From Actinomadura sp. NBRC 104425 (GTDB lineage: Bacteria; Actinomycetota; Actinomycetes; Streptosporangiales; Streptosporangiaceae), in NCBI RefSeq assembly GCF_030269545.1, contig NZ_BSTN01000011.1, positions 124,001 through 188,000 on the forward strand: 64,000 nt of DNA. The letters run 5' to 3'. The translations under genes and the position numbers were made by a program. The notes below the pieces were generated by a model. The model worked only from the letters and a program-made list of their open reading frames with translations, had not been told where the DNA came from and made no database searches. Shown in pieces: positions 27,460 through 34,987 of this stretch; the stretch's first letter is position 1, and each line of letters opens with the position of its first letter.

Positions 27460-27747
27460 TCACGGCGGCAGGACCAGCGCCGTCCCGGCGAGCGCGGCGA
27501 CCAGGGTGAGCGCAAGCCAGGCGGCCAGGCGGGGCAGGGCGCCCTGCTGGGTGAGCCGCTCGGGCCGCAGCCCGGTCACCGCGGCCAGGGCCCACCATTG
27601 CGCGGCGGCCGCGACGGTGACGTGCAGGGCGCCGAAGCCGGCCATCGACGCCCCCAACACCAGGCCCGGCAGCGTCAGGCCGTGCGCCAGCAGCGCGGCG
27701 CGGCGGGCCGTGCCCGCCAGGCCGCGGCGCAGTCCCACGGCGATCAC
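27460..27747 (-). CDS. Small hydrophobic membrane protein, unknown
   Basis: At least 95 residues from the GTG at 27747, with three predicted membrane segments. The open frame continues upstream and adds a further hydrophobic segment (AVLALWLATAAGWAVIAV) up to about 27822, where only a CTG preceded by an AAGGGAAGG-like site is available. The true protein may therefore be about 120 residues with four segments. It is not recognised. It is downstream of the response regulator on the same strand. Confidence 0.5.
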   Translation of the reverse strand: MIAVGLRRGLAGTARRAALLAHGLTLPGLVLGASMAGFGALHVTVAAAAQWWALAAVTGLRPERLTQQGALPRLAAWLALTLVAALAGTALVLPP

Positions 27748-27883
27748 CGCCCACCCGGCGGCGGTGGCCAGCCACAGCGCCAGGACGGCGTCCGGTACGC
27801 CGTTCAGCGACTCCGGTCCCAGCGCCCTTCCCTTTCCAAAGTTCGTATGCCGTCTCGTCGTGCCCCGGCGTCAGCCCGCAGCG

Positions 27884-28531
27884 TCAGCGCATCAGGCCGG
27901 ACTCCCAGGCCCAGACGGCGATCTCGGTGCGGTTGCGCGCGTTCAGCTTGCGCTGGACGCTGCTCAGGTGGGTCTTCACCGTCGACAGCGACACGAACAG
28001 CTCCCGGGCGATCTCGTCGTTGGTGCGGCCGCGCGCCACCAGGCGGACGACGTCCAGCTCGCGGTCGGTGAGACCGTCGCGGAGCGGGCGCGGCTCGGCG
28101 GGCGGGACGGCCAGGTGCTCCAGCAGCCGCACCGTCACCGACGGCGACACCAGCGCCTCCCCGTTGGCGGCGGCCCGGACGGCCTCCACCAGCAGGGCGG
28201 GGCCGCTGTCCTTCAGCAGGAACCCGACCGCGCCGCCGCGCAGCGCCCCGTAGACGTACTCGTCCATGTCGAACGTCGTGACGATCACCACGCGCAGCGG
28301 GTCGGCGACGTCCGGCCCGGCCAGCAGGCGGGTCGCCGCCAGCCCGTCCAGCCGGGGCATCCGGATGTCGAACAGGCACACGTCCGGCCGCAGCCGCCGG
28401 GCCTGCGCCACGGCCGCCGCGCCGTCGGCCGCCTCGCCCACCACCCGCATGTCGGGCTGCGAATCGATGATCATCCGGAATCCGGTCCGGACCATCTCCT
28501 GGTCGTCGGCGATCAGTACGCGGATGGTCAC
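27884..28531 (-). CDS. NarL/LuxR-type response regulator
   Basis: A 215-residue two-component regulator. Receiver residues: DD at 9-10, phospho-acceptor D55 (CLFDIRMP), TT near 86 and K near 105. A LuxR-type helix-turn-helix (LTDRELDVVRLVARGRTNDEIA, about 150-171) binds DNA. The GTG start overlaps the kinase stop by GTGA, so the pair is cotranslated. Probable target is the divergent ABC transporter operon. A 14-bp palindrome lies between them. Confidence 0.93.
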   Translation of the reverse strand: MTIRVLIADDQEMVRTGFRMIIDSQPDMRVVGEAADGAAAVAQARRLRPDVCLFDIRMPRLDGLAATRLLAGPDVADPLRVVIVTTFDMDEYVYGALRGGAVGFLLKDSGPALLVEAVRAAANGEALVSPSVTVRLLEHLAVPPAEPRPLRDGLTDRELDVVRLVARGRTNDEIARELFVSLSTVKTHLSSVQRKLNARNRTEIAVWAWESGLMR

Positions 28532-29817
28532 GCGCTCGATTCTCGCAGCACCTGGGCGTACGGAAGCACCGCCACCAGTTCCCAGCCGCCCTCGGGGCGG
28601 CGCCCCGCGCGCATCCGGCCGCCCAGCGCCTCGACGCGTTCGGCCAGGCCGACCAGCCCGAACCCGCTCGACGGCAGCCGCCGCCCGCGCCCCTGACCGT
28701 TGTCGCGCACGCCGACCTCGATGCCGTCCGGCACCCGGACGATCTCGACCCGGACCTGCGTCGCGTCCGCCGCGTGCTTGCGGGTGTTGGTCAGCGCCTC
28801 CTGGACGATGCGGTGCACCGACGTGGCGATCTCGGGCGGCAGGTCGCCCAGGCCGGGGTCGACGGTGAGCGTGACGGGCAGGTCGGTGAACCCCGCGACC
28901 AGCTCCTCCACCTGGCTCAGGTCCGCGATGGGACGGGTGGCCGAGCCGCCGCGCCCCGGCCGTCCGGCGGACCCCCGGTCCCGGCCGGTCTCCGCCGGCG
29001 CCCCTTGCGCACCCGCGTGCGGCGCCGCGCGATCGGTGTGCTGGGCGTCCCGCAGCAGGCTCACCATGCGGCGCATCGACGTCAGCGCCTCGGTCCCGGC
29101 CTTCTCGATTCCGGCGAAGGTGGCGTCGAGCTGCTCGGGGGTCTGCGCCGCCCCCGACTGCGCCGCGAACCGGGCGGCCTGCGCCTGCACGACGATCCCG
29201 GTGATGTGGTGGGCGACGAAGTCGTGCAGGTCGCGGGCGAGTTCGAGGCGTTCGTCGCGGCGCGCCTGCAGCACCGCCCGGGCCCGCCGGGCGTCCAGCG
29301 CCCGCAGGTACAGCCCGATGCCGATGGCGACGGCCACCAGCACGGCCATCGGCGCGGCCACCACGAGCATGGCGAGCGGCGGGGCCACCGACGCCAGTGT
29401 CAGCACCGACACCCGGGCGATGGCCGTCCCGGCCACCAGCGCGGTCGCCGGGACGACCCGGTCGCGCCCGGTGCGCCACACCACCCGCACCGTGAGCACC
29501 AGCAGCGCGGTGGCCTCCACCAGCACGCTCGGCTGGTGGACGCCCTCGGGATGGACGGCCAGCAGCGCGGTGGTCGCCGCCGACAGGCTCACCGCGAGCA
29601 CCGTCCAGCCGGCGGTGAACCGGGCGGGCAGCGTCGCGAACATGACGACGGCGGCGGCGCCGATCGTCCACAGGTCGATCAGGGCATAGTGCGAGCGGAT
29701 GTGGAGCAGGCAGATCAGCAGGAAGAACCCGCCCATGCCCGCGGCCATGACACGCACCAGGCAGCCGCCCACCCAGTGCACGCGATCCAGCACCGCGCCC
29801 GGTTCCCTCATGGGCAC
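28528..29817 (-). CDS. NarL-type sensor histidine kinase (HisKA_3)
   Basis: A 429-residue membrane kinase. Residues about 15-175 hold five to six membrane segments with short loops, so it probably senses the membrane or a membrane-active compound. The phospho-acceptor block is ELARDLHDFVAHHITG (H near residue 200). The N-box (HRIVQEALTNTRKHA) and G-boxes (DNGQGRG, GFGLVGLAERV) follow. A Gly/Pro-rich insert of about 40 residues separates them. Start may be GTG 29817 or ATG 29811. It phosphorylates the coupled response regulator (inference from overlap). Confidence 0.92.
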   Translation of the reverse strand: MPMREPGAVLDRVHWVGGCLVRVMAAGMGGFFLLICLLHIRSHYALIDLWTIGAAAVVMFATLPARFTAGWTVLAVSLSAATTALLAVHPEGVHQPSVLVEATALLVLTVRVVWRTGRDRVVPATALVAGTAIARVSVLTLASVAPPLAMLVVAAPMAVLVAVAIGIGLYLRALDARRARAVLQARRDERLELARDLHDFVAHHITGIVVQAQAARFAAQSGAAQTPEQLDATFAGIEKAGTEALTSMRRMVSLLRDAQHTDRAAPHAGAQGAPAETGRDRGSAGRPGRGGSATRPIADLSQVEELVAGFTDLPVTLTVDPGLGDLPPEIATSVHRIVQEALTNTRKHAADATQVRVEIVRVPDGIEVGVRDNGQGRGRRLPSSGFGLVGLAERVEALGGRMRAGRRPEGGWELVAVLPYAQVLRESSA

Positions 29818-29880
29818 GCAGGCTACGACCTCGGCGGTACGGGCGGATCGACCATTCGGCCGATACCGCCCGGCCAGGAC

Positions 29881-29894
29881 CGGACCGCGGTCCG
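29881..29894. promoter_or_regulatory. 14-bp perfect palindrome upstream of the ABC operon
   Basis: CGGACCGCGGTCCG is self-complementary and lies 64 bp from the kinase start and 36 bp from the small protein start. It is a candidate site for the neighbouring NarL-type regulator, though GC-rich palindromes also arise by chance. Confidence 0.4.
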
Positions 29895-29930
29895 ATGCGG
29901 TGCACCGCCCCCTTCTCGCAGGCTGGTGGC

Positions 29931-30101
29931 ATGAACGCGATGACCTGGATCTACTTGCCGGTGGCGGTGTCGTTCGGGGCGTTCGTCGTCTACGGCGGCA
30001 TCGTCATGCCCGCCCGCGAGATCGCCGACTCGGTCCGCCACCGCCGCCGGACCCGGCCGCAGGACGGCGGCGCCGCCCGGCACGGGAAGGCCGCGGCGTG
30101 A
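29931..30101 (+). CDS. Small single-pass membrane protein
   Basis: A 56-residue protein with one N-terminal membrane helix (about residues 5-27) and a basic C-terminal tail. Its stop overlaps the GTG of the ABC ATPase (GTGA), so it is the first gene of the exporter operon. It could be an accessory subunit or a leader peptide. I recognise no family. Confidence 0.6.
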   Translation: MNAMTWIYLPVAVSFGAFVVYGGIVMPAREIADSVRHRRRTRPQDGGAARHGKAAA

Positions 30102-30775
30102 CCGAACCGGTTCTCATCGGGGAGGGCCTGATCAAACGCTTCGGCGCCACGGTCGCGCTGGACGGCGTCGGCCTGGCGGTCGGCCGGGCCGAAACGGTGG
30201 CGATCATGGGGCCGAGCGGCTCGGGCAAGTCCACCCTCCTGCACTGCCTCGCCGGGATCATGAAGCCGGACGCGGGACGGGTGCTGCTGCTCGGGCAGCG
30301 CGTGGACACCCTCGGCGAGCGGCGCCGCAGCGAGCTGCGCCGCACCCGCTTCGGGTTCGTGTTCCAGTTCGGGCAGCTGCTGCCGGAGCTGCCCGCGGTG
30401 GAGAACGTCGCGCTGCCGCTCATGCTCGGCGGCACGCCCCGGCGGGAGGCGGTGGCCGCGTCCCGCGCCTGGTTCGGCCCGCTCGGCCTGGCCGGGATGG
30501 AGGACCGCCGCCCGGGCGAGCTGTCCGGCGGGCAGGCGCAGCGGGTGGCGATCGCCCGCGCCCTGGTGACGCGTCCCGCCGTGGTGTTCGCCGACGAGCC
30601 GACCGGGGCGCTCGACCAGCGCACCGGGCACGAGACGATGCGGCTGCTGGTCGACGCCACGCGGGGCAACGGCGCCTCGCTCGTCTTGGTCACCCACGAC
30701 CCGAACGTGGCGCGCTGGTGCGACCGCACCGTGGAGGTCCGGGACGGCCGCCTGCTGACCGCGGGAGCGGTGTGA
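30098..30775 (+). CDS. ABC transporter ATP-binding protein (MacB/LolD-like)
   Basis: A 225-residue ATPase. Walker A GPSGSGKST is at 38-46, Q-loop at FQFGQLLPELPAVENV, signature ELSGGQAQR near 138, Walker B VVFADEPTGALD near 162 and H-loop VTHDP. This subgroup powers FtsX-like permeases that export peptides, lipoproteins or antibiotics. It overlaps both neighbours (GTGA upstream; 1 nt with the permease). Next to a NarL-type two-component system, it may confer inducible resistance. Confidence 0.94.
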   Translation: MTEPVLIGEGLIKRFGATVALDGVGLAVGRAETVAIMGPSGSGKSTLLHCLAGIMKPDAGRVLLLGQRVDTLGERRRSELRRTRFGFVFQFGQLLPELPAVENVALPLMLGGTPRREAVAASRAWFGPLGLAGMEDRRPGELSGGQAQRVAIARALVTRPAVVFADEPTGALDQRTGHETMRLLVDATRGNGASLVLVTHDPNVARWCDRTVEVRDGRLLTAGAV

Positions 30776-32787
30776 TGCCGGCGACCCTGGGACTCGCCTG
30801 GCGGCTGCTGCGCGGCGGCGGCCGCCGGGGCATGCTCGGCGCGCTGCTCACCTTCGCCGCCGTGGCCGTGTCGACCGGGCTGCTGCTGCTTGCCGCCGGT
30901 GTCAACCACGGCTTCGCGCAACGCGCCGACGCCGATGCCTGGCGGCACCCCGCCGGGATGTCCGAGGGGAGGGCGACGGCTGTGCAGGCGCTGTCCACCG
31001 ATTACGTCCGCGGTCGGCCCGTCACCGTCGTCGACCTGGCCGCGGTGGACGGACGCGTGCCCGTGCCGCCCGGCATGCCGCACTTCCCGCGCCCCGGCGA
31101 GGTGTGGGCGTCCCCGGCGCTGGCCGACCTCATGCGACGGCTGCCGCCCGACCAGCTCGCCGCCCGGTTCCCGAGCCGGACGCCGGCCGGCGTCCTCGGC
31201 CGGGACGCGCTCGTCCACCCCGGCGAACTGGTCGCCGTGGTCGGACGCGCCCCCGGCGACCCCGTGATGACCGCCGGCCGTGACGACCGGTCCGTCAGGG
31301 AGACCGCCGCGTCGCCGCAGCGCATCGACCACTACGCCACCGGGGCGGTGTCGCCGGTGCCGCAGGTGTACCAGATGCTCGCCGCCGTCGCGTCGGTGCT
31401 GATGGTCGTGCCGCTGCTGGTGTTCGGCGGCGCCGCCGCCCGCCTCACCGTCGCCCGCCGCGACCAGCGGCTGGCCGCGCTGCGCCTGGTCGGTGCCACC
31501 CCCGGGCAGGTCGTCGCGATCACCGTCGCCGAGGCGGTGCTGACGGCGGTGGCCGGGGCCGTCGCCGGGGCCCTGCTGTACGCCGCGTCCGTCCCTGCGC
31601 TGGCCCGGATCACGATCGGCGGCGGACGCTGGTTCGCCGGAGACCTCTGGCCGGACGCGTTGTGGTCGGCCGGGATCCTGGGGGCGGTGCCCGTGCTCGT
31701 TGGGATCAGCGCCGTCGTGGGGCTGCGCCGGGTGGTGGTCAGCCCGCTCGGCGTCGCCCGGCGACAGACCCCGCCGGCGCTGCGGGCGGTGCGCGGGCTG
31801 CTGCTCGTCGCCGTGCTCGCCGGGTTCGGCGCGGTGGGCGGAAGCCTCACCGGCATGGGCCGCGCCGGGCTGGTCGTGCTGCTGGTGTTCGTGGCACTGG
31901 CCTTCCTGGCGATCAACCTGGTGGGGCCGTGGGTGGTGGCGCTGATCGGCCGCCTCACCGTTGCGACCGCCCGGCGCCCCGCCCGGCTGCTGGCGGGCCG
32001 GCGCCTGGTCGACGATCCCCGCGCCGCCTGGCGCACCGTCGCCGGGGTCGCGCTGACCGGCTTCGTCGCGGGCTTTCTGTGCCTGCTCAACCCGTCGCAG
32101 GCCGCCCTGGACGGCGGGCCGGCGGACCGGCTGGAACTGGCCGTCCCGCCGGACCGGTCGGCGGCCGTGGCCGCGCGGGTGCGCGAGCGGCTGGCCGGCA
32201 TGTCGGCGCAGGTCACCGTGCGGCACGCCGAGACTTCCGACGACGGCGCCGACATGGGCGACGGGCCGGCGCGCGACGACGTCGTGGCCGCCGCGGTGCC
32301 CGGCGGCGCGGCCGCCGTCGACCGCGCCCGCACCGCGCTGACCGGCGTCGTGCCCGGACAGCCCGCCACCACTCCGGCCGACGACCCGACCGCCCGCCAC
32401 CTGATGGCCGACCTGCGCACCGGCGCGCTGGCCGTGCTGGCGGTGTCGTTCCTGGTCGCGATGACCAGCGCCGGGATCACCGGGGCGTCCGCCGTGCTGG
32501 ACCGCCGCCAGACCTACGCGATGCTGCGCCTGGCGGGCACCCCGCTGCCGGTGCTGGACCGGGCGCGCCGCCAGGAGACGCTCATCCCGCTCGTCGTCAT
32601 GGGCGGCGGCTCCCTGCTGACCGGCATGTTCTTCGCGCTGCCGTTCGCAATGGGCGTCGGGACCGCCGGCCTGCTGACGCTGTCGGCGTTCGCGGCGCTC
32701 GGCTTCGCCGGGATCTTCGGTGCGAGCGCGCTGAGCCGTCCGCTGCTGCGCTCGGTCACCGCCGACCCGGCGCCCCGCCCGGACTGA
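30775..32787 (+). CDS. ABC transporter permease with two FtsX domains
   Basis: A 670-residue permease. One N-terminal membrane helix, a large outer loop, three helices around residues 195-300 (first FtsX domain), a second group near 350-450, and a last FtsX domain near 540-660. The ATG overlaps the ATPase stop by one base (TGATG). Such permeases pair with the preceding ATPase to form a mechanotransmission-type exporter. The substrate is unknown. Confidence 0.92.
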   Translation: MPATLGLAWRLLRGGGRRGMLGALLTFAAVAVSTGLLLLAAGVNHGFAQRADADAWRHPAGMSEGRATAVQALSTDYVRGRPVTVVDLAAVDGRVPVPPGMPHFPRPGEVWASPALADLMRRLPPDQLAARFPSRTPAGVLGRDALVHPGELVAVVGRAPGDPVMTAGRDDRSVRETAASPQRIDHYATGAVSPVPQVYQMLAAVASVLMVVPLLVFGGAAARLTVARRDQRLAALRLVGATPGQVVAITVAEAVLTAVAGAVAGALLYAASVPALARITIGGGRWFAGDLWPDALWSAGILGAVPVLVGISAVVGLRRVVVSPLGVARRQTPPALRAVRGLLLVAVLAGFGAVGGSLTGMGRAGLVVLLVFVALAFLAINLVGPWVVALIGRLTVATARRPARLLAGRRLVDDPRAAWRTVAGVALTGFVAGFLCLLNPSQAALDGGPADRLELAVPPDRSAAVAARVRERLAGMSAQVTVRHAETSDDGADMGDGPARDDVVAAAVPGGAAAVDRARTALTGVVPGQPATTPADDPTARHLMADLRTGALAVLAVSFLVAMTSAGITGASAVLDRRQTYAMLRLAGTPLPVLDRARRQETLIPLVVMGGGSLLTGMFFALPFAMGVGTAGLLTLSAFAALGFAGIFGASALSRPLLRSVTADPAPRPD

Positions 32788-32840
32788 CACGGCCGCGATG
32801 CGCGTGCACCGCCGGGGCCGCACCCGCAACACTCGGAGGC

Positions 32841-33665
32841 GTGACCGACTTCTCCTGGCTGGGACCGCCCATCGACGCACGGCACCTGTTCGCGCCCGAA
32901 CGGCGTGCCCTGCTGACCCTGCTGCGGGATCTGGAGCCGACCGACTGGGCGCGCGAGGCCGTGCCCGGCTGGACGGTCAAGGACGTCGCCGCGCACCTGC
33001 TCGGCGACGACTACGGCCGGCTGGCGCACGACCGCGACGGCCAGCAGGGGCCCCGGAGCGCGCCCGAGCCCGGCGAGCGGTTCGAGGCGTTCATCCACCG
33101 CGCCAACCAGCAGTGGGTGGACGCCGCCGACCGGCTCAGCACCCGCTCCCTCATCGAGACGCTGGAGATGACCGGACGGCAGATCGCCGACCTGTGGCAG
33201 CGGTCCGACCCGCACGGGTCGAGCCGACCGGTGACCTGGGCCGGCGCCGACCCCGCCCCGCTGTGGCTGGACTGCGCCCGCGACTACACCGAGTACTGGA
33301 CGCACCGGCAGCAGATCCGGCTGGCGGTGGGCCTGGCGGACGAGCGTCCGCCCGAACCGCTGCTCGACACCTTCATGCGGGCGCTGCCGCACACGCTGCG
33401 GGACGTCGCGGCGGACGAGGGCGCGCAGGTCCAGATGCGTGTCGACGGCCTGGGCGCGTGGACGGCGACCGCCACCGCCGCGGGCTGGTCGCTGGCCCCG
33501 CCGCCCACGGCCGCGCCCGCCGCCGTCGTCCGCCTCGACCCGGGCACCGCCTGGCGGCTGTGCGTGCGGATGGTCCACCCCGACGTGGCCGTGGCGCGGG
33601 CCCGGATGGAGGGCGACGCGCGGCTCGGCGCCGCCGCCTGCCGCATCCTGTCCATCATCCGCTGA
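32841..33665 (+). CDS. Maleylpyruvate isomerase/DinB-fold family protein
   Basis: A 274-residue protein of the mycothiol-dependent maleylpyruvate isomerase N-terminal family. The first helix bundle contains TVKDVAAHLLGDD with the conserved metal histidine, and a later DYTEYWTHRQQIR gives two more possible ligands. A C-terminal SCP2-like beta domain follows. The GTG follows TCGGAGGC. These enzymes isomerise or transfer thiol conjugates; the specific reaction is not known. Confidence 0.85.
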   Translation: MTDFSWLGPPIDARHLFAPERRALLTLLRDLEPTDWAREAVPGWTVKDVAAHLLGDDYGRLAHDRDGQQGPRSAPEPGERFEAFIHRANQQWVDAADRLSTRSLIETLEMTGRQIADLWQRSDPHGSSRPVTWAGADPAPLWLDCARDYTEYWTHRQQIRLAVGLADERPPEPLLDTFMRALPHTLRDVAADEGAQVQMRVDGLGAWTATATAAGWSLAPPPTAAPAAVVRLDPGTAWRLCVRMVHPDVAVARARMEGDARLGAAACRILSIIR

Positions 33666-33852
33666 CGGAGCGTCAACGGCTCGGACGCGCGTTCGCGCAA
33701 ATGTCGGAGGCGGCCGCTAGTTTCAGGTGTGTCCGCCGGGTGAGCAGGGAATACAGGTCGAACCGCTGGGCTTGCGACGTACGTATCCACCTGTGACGCC
33801 CATTGGCGCGTGGCTTGCTCGACCCTCCGGGCAGCAGGAAGGGGAAGTGGCA

Positions 33853-34092
33853 GTGAGCGATCCGGCCCGCACGTTCCATCTCACCCGCCCGTGGCTGTAC
33901 GGCCCCGCCGAACGAACCCTGATCGAGCCCTGGCTGACCACGCTGTCCGGCCAGGTGCTCAACGCCTACGACGAGGTGGACGAGCCCGTCGTCGTCCCGA
34001 TGCCGGACCGGTCCGACACCGTGCGGGTGCTCGTCCCCACCCGCCTGCTCCGTCCCGAGGAGTACGCGCTGGTGGAGGCGGTGGCCGCCTGA
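33853..34092 (+). CDS. Small conserved-looking protein, unknown
   Basis: A 79-residue soluble protein. I chose the GTG at 33853, 7 nt after AGGAAGGGGA; a GTG at 33847 is too close to that site. The sequence has an FHLTRPWLYGPAERTLIEPWL segment (given as residues about 6-26) and ends in an acidic/hydrophobic helix. I do not recognise a domain. It stands alone between the DinB-fold gene and a methyltransferase. Confidence 0.55.
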   Translation: MSDPARTFHLTRPWLYGPAERTLIEPWLTTLSGQVLNAYDEVDEPVVVPMPDRSDTVRVLVPTRLLRPEEYALVEAVAA

Positions 34093-34174
34093 TCTCATCT
34101 CACATATCAAGACGCATTTCTCAGTACTTGGGCAAGCGGTCTAGGGTGGGGCCTCCGACGACGCAGGAGGCCCC

Positions 34175-34984
34175 ATGTCCGCATCCGGCGCTTACACGCA
34201 CGGGCACCACCCGACCGTGCTGAGCTCCCACCGGTGGCGCACCGTCGAGAACTCCGCCGCCTACCTGGTGGAGCATCTGCGTCCCGGAGCCCGCGTGCTC
34301 GACGTGGGCTGCGGGCCCGGCACCATCACCGTCGGCATGGCCGAACTGGTGGCGCCCGGACACGTCACCGGGCTGGACGCCGCCGAGGAGGTGGTGCGGG
34401 AGGCCGGCCGGTTCGCCGCCGAACGCCAGGTCGGCAACGTCACCTTCGTGACCGGCGACGTCTACGCGCTCGACTTCCCCGACGACACGTTCGACATCGT
34501 CCACGCCCACCAGGTGCTGCAGCACCTCGCCGACCCGGTGCGCGCGCTGCGCGAGATGCGCCGGGTGTGCCGGCCCGGCGGCGTGGTGGCCGCCCGCGAC
34601 GCCGACTTCGGCACCATGGCCTGGTACCCCGAGCCGCCCGGCATGGCCGCCTGGCTGCCCGTCTACTACGCGGTGGCGCGCGGCAACGGCGGCGAGCCGG
34701 ACGCCGGGCGGCGCCTGGTGTCCTGGGCCCGGCAGGCCGGCCTGACCGACATCACCGCCACCGCGTCCGGCTGGTGCTTCGCCACTGCCGAGGAGCGCCG
34801 GTGGTGGAGCGAGTCGTGGGGCGGGCGCATGCTCCGCTCGTCGGTCGCCGACACCGCCGTCGCCCGGGGCCACGCCACCCGCGACGACCTGCACCGCATC
34901 CATCAGGGCTGGCAGGAGTGGGCCGGCGCCGAAGACGGCTGGTTCGCCGTCACCCACGGGGAGATCGTCTGCCGCGTCGGCTGA
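34175..34984 (+). CDS. Class I SAM-dependent methyltransferase (UbiE-like)
   Basis: A 269-residue methyltransferase. Motif I is VLDVGCGPGTITVGMAE (about residues 39-55), the acidic residue of motif II is in TGLDAAEE, and motif IV/V is DIVHAHQVLQHLADP (about 107-121). The arrangement matches UbiE/COQ5-type enzymes, but many such proteins have other substrates. The ATG follows CAGGAGGCC. It is convergent with the TPR gene, with only 3 bp between stops. Confidence 0.92.
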   Translation: MSASGAYTHGHHPTVLSSHRWRTVENSAAYLVEHLRPGARVLDVGCGPGTITVGMAELVAPGHVTGLDAAEEVVREAGRFAAERQVGNVTFVTGDVYALDFPDDTFDIVHAHQVLQHLADPVRALREMRRVCRPGGVVAARDADFGTMAWYPEPPGMAAWLPVYYAVARGNGGEPDAGRRLVSWARQAGLTDITATASGWCFATAEERRWWSESWGGRMLRSSVADTAVARGHATRDDLHRIHQGWQEWAGAEDGWFAVTHGEIVCRVG

Positions 34985-34987
34985 CGG

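Noticed and set aside
29823..30083. Minus-strand small frame upstream of the histidine kinase
   Set aside because: Overlaps the promoter region and the small membrane protein; no ribosome binding site or domain.
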